Shown here: in pieces, positions 1 through 5,414 of the stretch
Layout: the number at the start of each line of letters is the position of its first letter
How positions within the stretch are numbered: position 1 is the stretch's first letter
Assembly: GCA_964446285.1 (NCBI GenBank)
Contig: CAYUNT010000223.1
Span: forward strand, 1 to 6,723
Direction of reading: 5' to 3'
Origin: CAYUNT01 sp964446285
GTDB lineage: Bacteria; Sumerlaeota; Sumerlaeia; SLMS01; CAYUNT01
DNA: 6,723 nt
Program-made: the position numbers and the translations under genes
Notes under the pieces: generated by a model
Seen by the model: the letters and a program-made list of their open reading frames with translations, nothing else
What the model was told of the DNA's origin: nothing
Databases searched by the model: none

Positions 1-55
1 AAAAGGACGAAAGGAGCCGAAAGGACAATCGTCTTTCCGACTAATACCATTTTCC
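1..55. repeat. 55-bp exact direct repeat, copy 1 (at window edge)
   Basis: Bases 1-55 are identical to 376-430; the copies diverge at base 56 (AACCG here, TTTGA after copy 2). The unit contains AAAGGA motifs and a short hairpin: arms 19-26 and 31-37 pair over seven base pairs with one bulged G and a four-base loop. It also carries the TAA at 42-44 that closes the frame leading into the Pro/Thr-rich coding fragment. The left limit of the match is unknown because the window begins at its first base. Confidence 0.95.
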
Positions 56-329
56 AACCGCCACTCCAACCGCTACGGCTGCCCCCACTCCAACCGCCAG
101 CACCGCGCCAACCCCTACCCCCGCGCCAAAATCCCCAAGCGCCAATTCAGTTTCCACGCCAAAAACAAAGCGCACACCCGTTCCAATGCCACGCACCAGA
201 AGGGGGCCTCTTGGCGCCCCGCGCGGTCCCGGCGCGCCCTCTCAGGGGCAACAGCCTTCCGACGCGGGGACTCAAAATCAGTCCGGAGCGGCACCTACGC
301 CCGAGGATTTTTTGGCCGACCGCCCGTGA
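45..329 (+). pseudogene. 3' end of a Pro/Thr/Ala-rich protein lacking its start
   Basis: One frame is open from just after the in-frame TAA at 42-44 to the TGA at 327-329. It encodes about 94 residues. The first part is a low-complexity run of PT, AP and TAT units. A basic, Gly/Pro-rich stretch follows (KRTPVPMPRTRRG, then GAPRGPGAPSQG), and the end is acidic (PTPEDFLADRP). The first ATG in frame is at 186, with no convincing ribosome site, so this looks like the disordered C-terminal tail of a longer gene. The 55-bp repeat abuts the frame exactly where it is interrupted. The break could therefore be an insertion, a recombination or an assembly junction. I recognise no family; tails like this occur on many secreted, membrane or RNA-binding proteins. 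The regular use of Pro, Thr and Ala codons supports a genuine coding origin. Confidence 0.4.
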
Positions 330-366
330 TGCAGCGGTAAAAACGACGAGCGGCATGAAGGGAATT

Positions 367-412
367 CAAAGGACCAAAAGGACGAAAGGAGCCGAAAGGA
401 CAATCGTCTTTC
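367..412. repeat. Short degenerate AAAGGA repeats ending in a hairpin
   Basis: AAAGGA occurs four times, at 368, 377, 385 and 395, at spacings of 9, 8 and 10 bases. The last copy forms the left arm of a hairpin: 394-401 pairs with 406-412 over seven base pairs with one bulged G and loop AATC. Most of this stretch belongs to copy 2 of the 55-bp repeat. No run of T follows on either strand, so it does not look like an intrinsic terminator. Confidence 0.6.
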
Positions 413-430
413 CGACTAATACCATTTTCC
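376..430. repeat. 55-bp exact direct repeat, copy 2
   Basis: Every base matches 1-55, giving a period of 375 bases. This copy lies 47 bases after the stop codon of the Pro/Thr-rich fragment. Unlike copy 1, its left flank is visible and continues the AAAGGA pattern (368-373). This copy therefore probably shows the native context of the element. Confidence 0.95.
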
Positions 431-457
431 TTTGATCGTGTTCCCAATCGCCTGTCA

Positions 458-484
458 CGGTTTTCGCGAGAAGAGCGAAAACCG
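458..484. other. Perfect stem-loop 1 (10-bp stem)
   Basis: CGGTTTTCGC (458-467) and GCGAAAACCG (475-484) are perfect reverse complements around the seven-base loop GAGAAGA. It is the first of three hairpins in a row. There is no T-run on either side, so it is not a canonical intrinsic terminator, although a structure in the gap between genes could still slow or stop polymerase or protect an RNA 3' end. Confidence 0.7.
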
Positions 485-517
485 CGCCAAGCGATTATGT
501 TGTTGGTGTCTCGGTTT

Positions 518-545
518 CCCAGGGCGGCGCTTCGCTTGCCCTGGG
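518..545. other. Perfect stem-loop 2 (8-bp GC-rich stem)
   Basis: CCCAGGGC (518-525) pairs perfectly with GCCCTGGG (538-545). Inside the 12-base loop a further GCG/CGC pairing is possible around CTT, giving a longer, slightly interrupted hairpin. Strong GC pairing with no T-run resembles REP-type intergenic palindromes more than a terminator. Confidence 0.7.
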
Positions 546-554
546 CTGTATTCT

Positions 555-573
555 TTTGCTCCTTCAGAGCAAA
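555..573. other. Perfect stem-loop 3 (7-bp stem)
   Basis: TTTGCTC (555-561) pairs with GAGCAAA (567-573) around the loop CTTCA. It lies nine bases after stem-loop 2. With 458-484 and 518-545 it forms a compact three-hairpin block of 116 bases without convincing coding potential. Confidence 0.65.
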
Positions 574-610
574 TTCAGGGAACAGGATTACGGGAAATTG
601 GTATAAGTCT

Positions 611-719
611 CTCATAACTCACAACTGATCACTGAGCACTGCCCGCTGGTCGCTCTCTTTCTCACAACTCACAACCCACAACTCACAACTTTTCTCAACT
701 CACAACCTGCATCCTACAT
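611..719. repeat. Mosaic of heptanucleotide repeats
   Basis: Seven-base units follow one another almost in register: CTCATAA and CTCACAA (611-624), then CTGATCA and CTGAGCA (625-638) with degenerate CTGCCCG and CTGGTCG (639-652). After a short irregular stretch come CTCACAA, CTCACAA, CCCACAA and CTCACAA (661-688), another CTCACAA (699-705), then CCTGCAT and CCTACAT (706-719). At least three different seven-base families are thus juxtaposed. The last unit contains the final Met codon and stop codon of the minus-strand DUF4416 gene. Confidence 0.8.
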
Positions 720-1283
720 CGCAATCCGTTCTTTCCAGGCTTCCGTGCGCTGGCGGTGGGTCGAGCGCAGTTTCAGAAAAAATTCCTGCGCTTCCTCCGT
801 GCGATAATCCGCATAGGTCCAGGGAAAGGGCTGGTAGGACTTGGCGGCTGTTTTGTAGCTCATCGTCACTTCGCCATACACTCCCGAGCGCAGAAACAGA
901 CGATGATCGCGGTCTTTGCAGCTGGCTAGAACAACCCGCGCCAAATCCAAATAGCCCGGATCGATATTCACTTGCCGGTGCGCCTCGCTGCCGTTCGATT
1001 CAATAGTCCACAGGCGTTCGATGCGATTCGTGTGCAGTTTCACGGCCGCCAACTGATCCGGGTCGAGCATGAATTCCACAGCAACCCACCGGCGCAAAAG
1101 TCCCGCTCCCATCTCGCGCTCATAATAATCCGTTTGGGTGAATGGGATCGTCGCGCTGCGTTCGATGATGGGCGAATACTCCTTTTGGAGAATCCGTTCG
1201 ACCTCGGGAAACAAATCTTCGCGAGCGGCAAGCAGCCCAAAAAACAGCGTGGCAAAAGGAAGAGTTTTGTTAGGTTCTGTCAT
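714..1283 (-). CDS. DUF4416 family protein
   Basis: This is a 189-residue protein of the uncharacterised DUF4416 family, near the usual length for that family. Family hallmarks are all present. There is a hydrophobic N-terminal strand (residues 8-19), PFTQTDYYEREMG (47-59) and VNIDPGYLDLARVVLAS (105-121). KDRDHRLFL (123-131), GVYGEVT (134-140) and PFPWTYADYR (152-161) complete the set. No signal peptide or membrane segment is visible, so it is probably cytosolic. Its biochemical function is unknown. It is the last gene of the minus-strand operon, starting five bases after the thymidine phosphorylase stop. Its ribosome site lies inside the end of that gene, which implies translational coupling. 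The C-terminus is odd: the last Met and the TAG stop lie inside a heptanucleotide repeat, so the original end may have been altered by repeat growth. Identification is from motif recognition. Confidence 0.9.
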   Translation of the reverse strand: MTEPNKTLPFATLFFGLLAAREDLFPEVERILQKEYSPIIERSATIPFTQTDYYEREMGAGLLRRWVAVEFMLDPDQLAAVKLHTNRIERLWTIESNGSEAHRQVNIDPGYLDLARVVLASCKDRDHRLFLRSGVYGEVTMSYKTAAKSYQPFPWTYADYRTEEAQEFFLKLRSTHRQRTEAWKERIAM

Positions 1284-1288
1284 GGATT

Positions 1289-2620
1289 TCAGCCCCTGCT
1301 TTTCTCCGGCAGGATTCGTTTGATAACGAGCGAGCGCGGAGCGGGCGTGGGCGGGAAATCGGCGATACGAACCGCGCCGTGCAAAAGCCGCAGCGCCTCG
1401 GGCAGTCCATGCCCGTTGCGATGAATTACGCGGAACAACTCGTCGCCCGCGCGCACCTCGACGCCTTTTTTCACGAGAACTTCAATTCCAACGCCATGAT
1501 CGACTTCATCGGTCACCTTGGCGCGGCCCGCACCGAGCACGTTGCAGGCTACTCCGACATCGCGGGTTCTGAATCCAACCACACATCCGCTGTGATCGGC
1601 GCGCACCACGGTTTCATCCGGCGCGAGCGCAAGCCGCTCAGGATCGTCCAAGACCGCCGGATCGCCGCCTTGCGCCTCGATGACAGCGCGGAATTTTTCG
1701 AGCGCCGCGCCGCCATCAAGCGCTTTGCGCGCCATCGTTTCTGCCTCATGGTAGCTTGATGCGCGTCCGCCCAGCATTAGCATTTCCGCCGCCAGAGCCA
1801 GCGTGATTCCGCGCAAATCCGGCGGACCGCCTCCGCGCAGGCATTCGATCGACTCGCGCATCTCGATTGCATTGCCCACCGCACGCCCGAGCGGCTGATC
1901 CATGTCCGTAATGCAGGCGACCATTCGCAAACCCAGTTCCGTTCCGATGTCCACAAGCGAACGGCCAAGCGCCTCCGCATCCTCGAATGTCTGCATGAAT
2001 GCGCCCGAGCCTGTTTTTACGTCCATCACCAGCGCTTCGACGCCCGCCGCCACTTTCTTCGAGAGGATCGAACCGCAGATCAGCGGGATGCTCTCCACCG
2101 TGCCTGTCACGTCGCGCAGCGCATATAGTTTTTTATCCGCCGGGGCGATGCGATCTGTCTGGCCGATCAGAAAAAAGCCAAGCCGCTCCAGGATTTTTGC
2201 CGCCTCGGCCGCATCGAGCCTCACTCGGAATCCCGGAATGGACTCCAGTTTGTCCAGCGTTCCGCCCGTGTGGCTCAAGCCGCGTCCGGACATCATGGGG
2301 ATGGCCAAGCCCGTCGCGGCCGCCAGCGGAGCCAGCGGCAGCGAGACCTTGTCGCCCACGCCTCCCGTCGAATGCTTGTCCACCTTTGGCGCGGTCACAT
2401 GCGGGAAAGTCATCCTGTCGCCCGAATCGATCATTGCGCGTGTGTAGGCCGCCGTTTCACGTGGCGTCATTCCGCGCCACACTACGGCCATCAGGAAAGC
2501 GCTCATTTGATATTCCGGCAGGCGGTTTTCTACAAATTCCCCAACCATCCACGCGATTTCCGCGGGCGAAAGTTCACGCCCGTTGCGCTTGGCGATAATC
2601 AGTTCAACGGCATTCATCAT
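1289..2620 (-). CDS. deoA: Thymidine phosphorylase
   Basis: The enzyme converts thymidine and phosphate to thymine and 2-deoxyribose-1-phosphate in the cytosol. It has 443 residues, the normal length for the thymidine/pyrimidine-nucleoside phosphorylase family. The family signature is intact at SGRGLSHTGGTLDKLE (111-126); most relatives have Gly where Ser116 stands. Phosphate- and base-binding residues line up with E. coli DeoA at a constant offset of two: K82, S93, S111, T121, R169, S184 and K188. VDKHSTGGVGD (80-90), ALRDVTGTVESIPL (167-180) and MDVKTGSGAFM (199-209) add support. The residue two before the SGRG motif is Met109, as in DeoA (Met111), where uridine-accepting PyNP enzymes have Lys. 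This favours a thymidine-type enzyme, but that is inference. The first of two adjacent ATGs overlaps the upstream phosphorylase stop by four bases and is better spaced from AGGAG at 2632-2636. No deoB, deoC or cdd is in the window. Confidence 0.95.
   Translation of the reverse strand: MMNAVELIIAKRNGRELSPAEIAWMVGEFVENRLPEYQMSAFLMAVVWRGMTPRETAAYTRAMIDSGDRMTFPHVTAPKVDKHSTGGVGDKVSLPLAPLAAATGLAIPMMSGRGLSHTGGTLDKLESIPGFRVRLDAAEAAKILERLGFFLIGQTDRIAPADKKLYALRDVTGTVESIPLICGSILSKKVAAGVEALVMDVKTGSGAFMQTFEDAEALGRSLVDIGTELGLRMVACITDMDQPLGRAVGNAIEMRESIECLRGGGPPDLRGITLALAAEMLMLGGRASSYHEAETMARKALDGGAALEKFRAVIEAQGGDPAVLDDPERLALAPDETVVRADHSGCVVGFRTRDVGVACNVLGAGRAKVTDEVDHGVGIEVLVKKGVEVRAGDELFRVIHRNGHGLPEALRLLHGAVRIADFPPTPAPRSLVIKRILPEKSRG
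1292..1297 (-). promoter_or_regulatory. Ribosome binding site for the DUF4416 gene
   Basis: On the minus strand AGGGGC ends eight bases before the ATG at 1283. It sits in the last codons of thymidine phosphorylase, just before that gene's TGA, so translation of the two genes is probably linked. Confidence 0.55.
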
Positions 2621-3480
2621 GATGCGGCCCGCTCCTGTTCCGTTTCGATTTCGCGCACGATTGCGCCAATCAGGCGGCTGAATTGTTCCGACATCCGGCG
2701 GCCCATTTCGAGCACTTCTTCGTGTGAGGCCGCCGCATTTGCCTGATGAACATGCGAATTTGTAATGACCGAAATGCCCAGGCAGCGCGCTCCCGCATGA
2801 ATTACCGCCAGGTTTTCCGGCACAGTGGACATTCCGACGGCGTCGCCCCAGGCGCGCATCATTTGTACCTCGGCGCGCGTTTCATACGTGGGGCCGCTGA
2901 GCGCGATATACACGCCCTCGCGCAACGCAACGCTCGCCGCCACCGCGGCGCGCCGCGCCAGACCGCGCAACGCCGGGTCCCAGGCCGCGCTCATGTCTGG
3001 AAACCGCGTCCCGAGCGCATCGGCGTTCGGACCGAGGAGAGGATTGCGAAATTGCAGATTGATGTGGTCTGCGATGAGCATGAACTCGCCCGGTGCGATG
3101 CCGGGCTGAATCGATCCGGCGGCGTTGGTGAGAATGACAATCCGCGTGCCCGCGCGCACAAGCGCCCGAACGGCGAAAACGGCCTCGTCCGTTGAGGCGC
3201 CTTCGTAAAGGTGTTTGCGTCCGTTGAGCACCCACAAAGGAGGCGCCTTCGGGGCATCGGGTGCGCGGCCCAGCACCAGTTCGCCCGCGTGGCCCTGCGC
3301 CGTCGGACGCGGGAATCCCGGGATTTCCGTGTAGGGAACCGCAACGCGATCCAGCAGCGAGGCTCCAAATCCCGACAATCCCGATCCGGCCACGAGCGCA
3401 ACGCGCGGCGCTACTTCGCCAAATCGCGCGCGCAACACATTCGCCGCGCCATCAAGCCGCTGAATCAGATCGTCGGACAT
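2617..3480 (-). CDS. punA: Purine nucleoside phosphorylase (trimeric, class I)
   Basis: The enzyme splits purine (deoxy)nucleosides with phosphate into free base and (deoxy)ribose-1-phosphate. At 287 residues it fits the low-molecular-mass PNP/MTAP family, not the hexameric DeoD type. Visible motifs are the phosphate loop GSGLS (32-36), QGHAG (62-66), NGRKHLYEG (86-94) and LTNAAGSI (117-124). Further on are ADHINL (137-142), GPTYETRAE (196-204), DAVGMSTVPE (213-222), the SVITN motif (237-241) and ASHEEV (251-256). E204, N241 and H253 correspond to human PNP Glu201, Asn243 and His257. Asn at the base-binding site, not the Asp of methylthioadenosine phosphorylases, predicts inosine/guanosine specificity. 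A Pro/Ala-rich insertion, PDAPKAP (74-80), lengthens one surface loop. An AGGGGG ribosome site seven bases before the ATG supports the start. It is the first gene of the tightly packed salvage block. Confidence 0.95.
   Translation of the reverse strand: MSDDLIQRLDGAANVLRARFGEVAPRVALVAGSGLSGFGASLLDRVAVPYTEIPGFPRPTAQGHAGELVLGRAPDAPKAPPLWVLNGRKHLYEGASTDEAVFAVRALVRAGTRIVILTNAAGSIQPGIAPGEFMLIADHINLQFRNPLLGPNADALGTRFPDMSAAWDPALRGLARRAAVAASVALREGVYIALSGPTYETRAEVQMMRAWGDAVGMSTVPENLAVIHAGARCLGISVITNSHVHQANAAASHEEVLEMGRRMSEQFSRLIGAIVREIETEQERAAS
2632..2636 (-). promoter_or_regulatory. Ribosome binding site for thymidine phosphorylase
   Basis: AGGAG on the minus strand lies 11 bases before the ATG at 2620 and 14 before the second ATG at 2617. 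The spacing favours the first ATG, which gives an ATGA overlap with the stop of the purine nucleoside phosphorylase gene. Confidence 0.55.
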
Positions 3481-3590
3481 TATGAAACCCCCTGAATCAT
3501 GCCGGAAATCAGGATGCCTGTTAATCGGGAGGATATGCCTCCAACCCGAGGAGACCTGGGGCGGCAGGCGGCGGGAGGATGGGCAGGCGA
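3481..3590 (-). other. Intergenic gap with an inverted repeat
   Basis: This 110-base gap separates the hydrolase stop (TAA at 3593-3591) from the phosphorylase start. It holds one small inverted repeat, GGAGG (3528-3532) and CCTCC (3538-3542) around ATATG. Neither strand has a T-run after it, so a terminator is unlikely. I see no convincing promoter, so read-through from the hydrolase gene is possible. Confidence 0.35.
3488..3493 (-). promoter_or_regulatory. Ribosome binding site for purine nucleoside phosphorylase
   Basis: AGGGGG on the minus strand is seven bases upstream of the ATG at 3480, the strongest ribosome site in the minus-strand cluster. It fixes the start. Confidence 0.65.
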
Positions 3591-5180
3591 TTATTCAAAC
3601 GCCTTGCCAATGCGCCGGACGTAAAGAAAACCACGCGAATAGCGTTCGTGAAAAATGGGCGAGGCGGGATCCAGCGACCCCATCTGGACCTCGCCGCTCG
3701 AATGAACGAATTCCGCTCCGCCGAGCGACAAGGCTACGTGACTGATGCGTCCGCTTTGCGAAACGAAAAACAAAAGATCGCCCGGACGCACCAGTTCGAA
3801 GCCCTCGCCGCGCCAAGCCACCAAACGGCCTGCAATGGACTGTTCGTCGGCATCACGCGCAAGCCAAAACCCGCGCAGGCGGAAAAGATGCTGCGTAAAA
3901 CCCGAACAATCCATTCCTCGTTCGGTGATTCCGCCCCACACATAAGGAATGCCTATATACGGCGCGGTCATGCGCTTGATCGTGGCGGCCGAAGGATATC
4001 CGGCCAGGACCTCGCGTTCAACAAACACCGCGGGAATTTCGGCCATGTTGTCCGGGGCGGGGAAGGGCAGCGCCACGCGAACCACCGCGCGGCTGTCTGG
4101 GGCGGCGGCATTTTGGGCATTGCCCGGGCCGGGAAAATGTGCGGGCGGACGGGGAACAGGCTGATGACCGCGCGCCGCTGGCGATCCGGGGTCTGCGTCG
4201 TCGTCAAGAATGCCTGTTTCCGGCTTTTTCTCAATCGCCACAGGGCCAAGAAAACGAATCGAACTTGATGCGGAGGCCGCTGCGCTCGATGCGCGCGATC
4301 CCGTGCCCGCCGCCGGCGCGGATGCTGGCGGAATTGGCAGAACCGCCGACGCGGGAATTATGAAGCGCTCGCCGTTGGCGTGCTGCAATTCGACCGGCCA
4401 AATCAGCCGCGCGCGTTCGTCCGCGCCGAAATACTGTTTCCACTCCGCCAAATCCACCCGCCGCAGCCCTTCGCTCGGGCACCATCCAATATACCCATCC
4501 GGGCCAATCAAGCGCACCCACTTGCCATCGGGACTGTCTTCGAGCAAGCGCACGCCTTCGCCGAATGCAATCTGATTGGTCATCTCGCTGCGCGGATGCG
4601 CGCTGCGCAGTATCACGAGCGTATGTGTTGTTACCAAGGCCCATCGGCGCTCGCCAAGCGATTCGCTTGGGAGAACCTGGATATTGTTTTGCACGGGCGA
4701 AAACCCAAGGGTTTCGAGCGATGAGGTCAGCCCGGCCGAGTATTCCGCCAGAAGCGATTTTCCCTCCAGGCGCGCGCCGCGTTCGCCGTCCGCTGTGGCT
4801 TTCACGTCGAGCACGGAAATTTTCGGATCGATGATGTTTTGCGAGATAAACTGGCGCACATACAGCGACAGACGGTCCGGACGCATCGGACCGCCGTCCG
4901 GTTCAAAGGCGCGCAGTTGCCAGCGCATTCTGATTGCGCGCCGTTCGTCGCGGCTTAGCTGTTCCCAGGGACGCGGAAGGATTTCTTCGCCCGATTCCGT
5001 CAGTTCGACTGGCGCAGATCCAGGTTTGACTGCCTGCGCGGGCGGTTGCGCTTCGGGAGCGCGGCGCGGGCGGGCAGACCGCCTGGATGGAGGGGCGCCA
5101 CCCGGCTGGGCCTGGGCCGCTCCTGAGAAAAGCATCATCCCAGCGAGCAAAAATGCAGAAAAGGACAGCCACTTCAACAT
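3591..5180 (-). CDS. Secreted SH3/NlpC-P60 cell-wall peptidase (YkfC-like)
   Basis: This 529-residue protein is a probable exported peptidoglycan hydrolase cleaving stem peptides, most like gamma-D-glutamyl-L-diamino-acid endopeptidases of the YkfC type. Residues 1-24 form a classical signal peptide ending in AQA before Gln25, with no lipobox Cys. A Pro-rich linker (25-58) and an unassigned alpha/beta segment (about 60-175) follow. A bacterial SH3-like domain (about 178-251) contains LEDSPDGKWVRL and GYIGWCP. Residues 283-362 are Ala/Pro/Ser-rich low complexity. The C-terminal NlpC/P60 domain (about 400-525) has Cys425 in MDCSGFTQ, His481 in ISHVALSLG and His493 in FVHSSGE, a complete catalytic set. 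YVWGG (413-417) and RDADEQS (442-448) match YkfC relatives. The ribosome site is weak: AGG ten bases before the ATG. Exact substrate is not determined. Confidence 0.9.
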   Translation of the reverse strand: MLKWLSFSAFLLAGMMLFSGAAQAQPGGAPPSRRSARPRRAPEAQPPAQAVKPGSAPVELTESGEEILPRPWEQLSRDERRAIRMRWQLRAFEPDGGPMRPDRLSLYVRQFISQNIIDPKISVLDVKATADGERGARLEGKSLLAEYSAGLTSSLETLGFSPVQNNIQVLPSESLGERRWALVTTHTLVILRSAHPRSEMTNQIAFGEGVRLLEDSPDGKWVRLIGPDGYIGWCPSEGLRRVDLAEWKQYFGADERARLIWPVELQHANGERFIIPASAVLPIPPASAPAAGTGSRASSAAASASSSIRFLGPVAIEKKPETGILDDDADPGSPAARGHQPVPRPPAHFPGPGNAQNAAAPDSRAVVRVALPFPAPDNMAEIPAVFVEREVLAGYPSAATIKRMTAPYIGIPYVWGGITERGMDCSGFTQHLFRLRGFWLARDADEQSIAGRLVAWRGEGFELVRPGDLLFFVSQSGRISHVALSLGGAEFVHSSGEVQMGSLDPASPIFHERYSRGFLYVRRIGKAFE

Positions 5181-5244
5181 GCGAATTATGCCTGTTCAGT
5201 GTGGGGATATAGCGGCGGGAAGAAGTCCGCCGCAGCGGCCATTT

Positions 5245-5273
5245 ACTACACACAAGACCCGGCGCGGCGTCAA
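5245..5273 (-). promoter_or_regulatory. Candidate sigma70 promoter for the NlpC/P60 gene
   Basis: On the minus strand TTGACG (5273-5268) is followed after exactly 17 bases by TGTAGT (5250-5245). These match the -35 and -10 consensus at five and four of six positions. Transcription would start near 5238 and give a leader of about 58 bases. The sigma factors of this organism are unknown, so this is a consensus match only. Confidence 0.4.
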
Positions 5274-5320
5274 GCCGCCGGAAAATGGTATGCGATGGAA
5301 CGCCGAAAAGGAGAAACCTC

Positions 5321-5340
5321 CGGACAAAGCGGAAAGTCCG
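5321..5340. other. Stem-loop in the divergent intergenic region
   Basis: CGGAC (5321-5325) and GTCCG (5336-5340) form a five-base-pair stem around a ten-base A-rich loop. An alternative tight hairpin, CGGA/TCCG around AAG at 5330-5340, shares the right arm, so the two cannot form together. It lies between the divergent genes. I could not match it to any riboswitch class. Confidence 0.3.
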
Positions 5341-5385
5341 TTCGCAGGAAAAGGGCGCAGCTGCATGGCCAATCTCGCTTCCAGG

Positions 5386-5414
5386 TTGAAACTCCCCAGG
5401 AGGCAGGTCATAGT
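5386..5414 (+). promoter_or_regulatory. Candidate sigma70 promoter for the orphan gene
   Basis: TTGAAA (5386-5391) and CATAGT (5409-5414) are separated by 17 bases and match the consensus at five and four positions. If used, RNA would begin near 5421. The AGGAGG at 5398-5403 and the TTG start at 5414 would then not be transcribed, and translation would begin at ATG 5426 or ATG 5528. The match conflicts with the ribosome-site reading of the same bases. Confidence 0.25.
5398..5403 (+). promoter_or_regulatory. AGGAGG ribosome-site candidate for the orphan gene
   Basis: A perfect AGGAGG lies ten bases before the TTG at 5414, the longest possible start of the downstream gene. It is 22 bases from the first ATG (5426), too far for that start. 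It is followed by the palindrome GGTCA-TAGT-TGACC (5406-5419), which overlaps the TTG and could hide it or serve as an operator. Confidence 0.4.

Noticed and set aside
458..573. Intrinsic terminators for the flanking genes
   Set aside because: The hairpins are strong, but no run of T follows any of them on either strand.
295..615. A 106-codon minus-strand open frame and a 61-codon plus-strand frame over the hairpin region
   Set aside because: Both run through the direct repeat or the palindromes, have no ribosome site of note and no family resemblance; the region is better explained as structured non-coding DNA.
611..719. CRISPR array
   Set aside because: The repeats are only seven bases and contiguous, with no unique spacers and no cas genes.
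1999..2598. Plus-strand open frames (199 and 181 codons) opposite thymidine phosphorylase
   Set aside because: They are antisense shadows of a highly conserved enzyme; their products are Arg/Pro/Ser-rich and have no family motifs.
3579..4268. A 229-codon plus-strand open frame opposite the NlpC/P60 domain
   Set aside because: It overlaps the catalytic domain gene on the other strand and encodes a basic, motif-free product.
5281..5405. RNase P RNA or a riboswitch, suggested by a GGAAAGTCC segment near 5331
   Set aside because: The segment recalls a conserved RNase P motif, but the surrounding helices and other conserved elements are absent and the space is too short; no riboswitch core could be matched.
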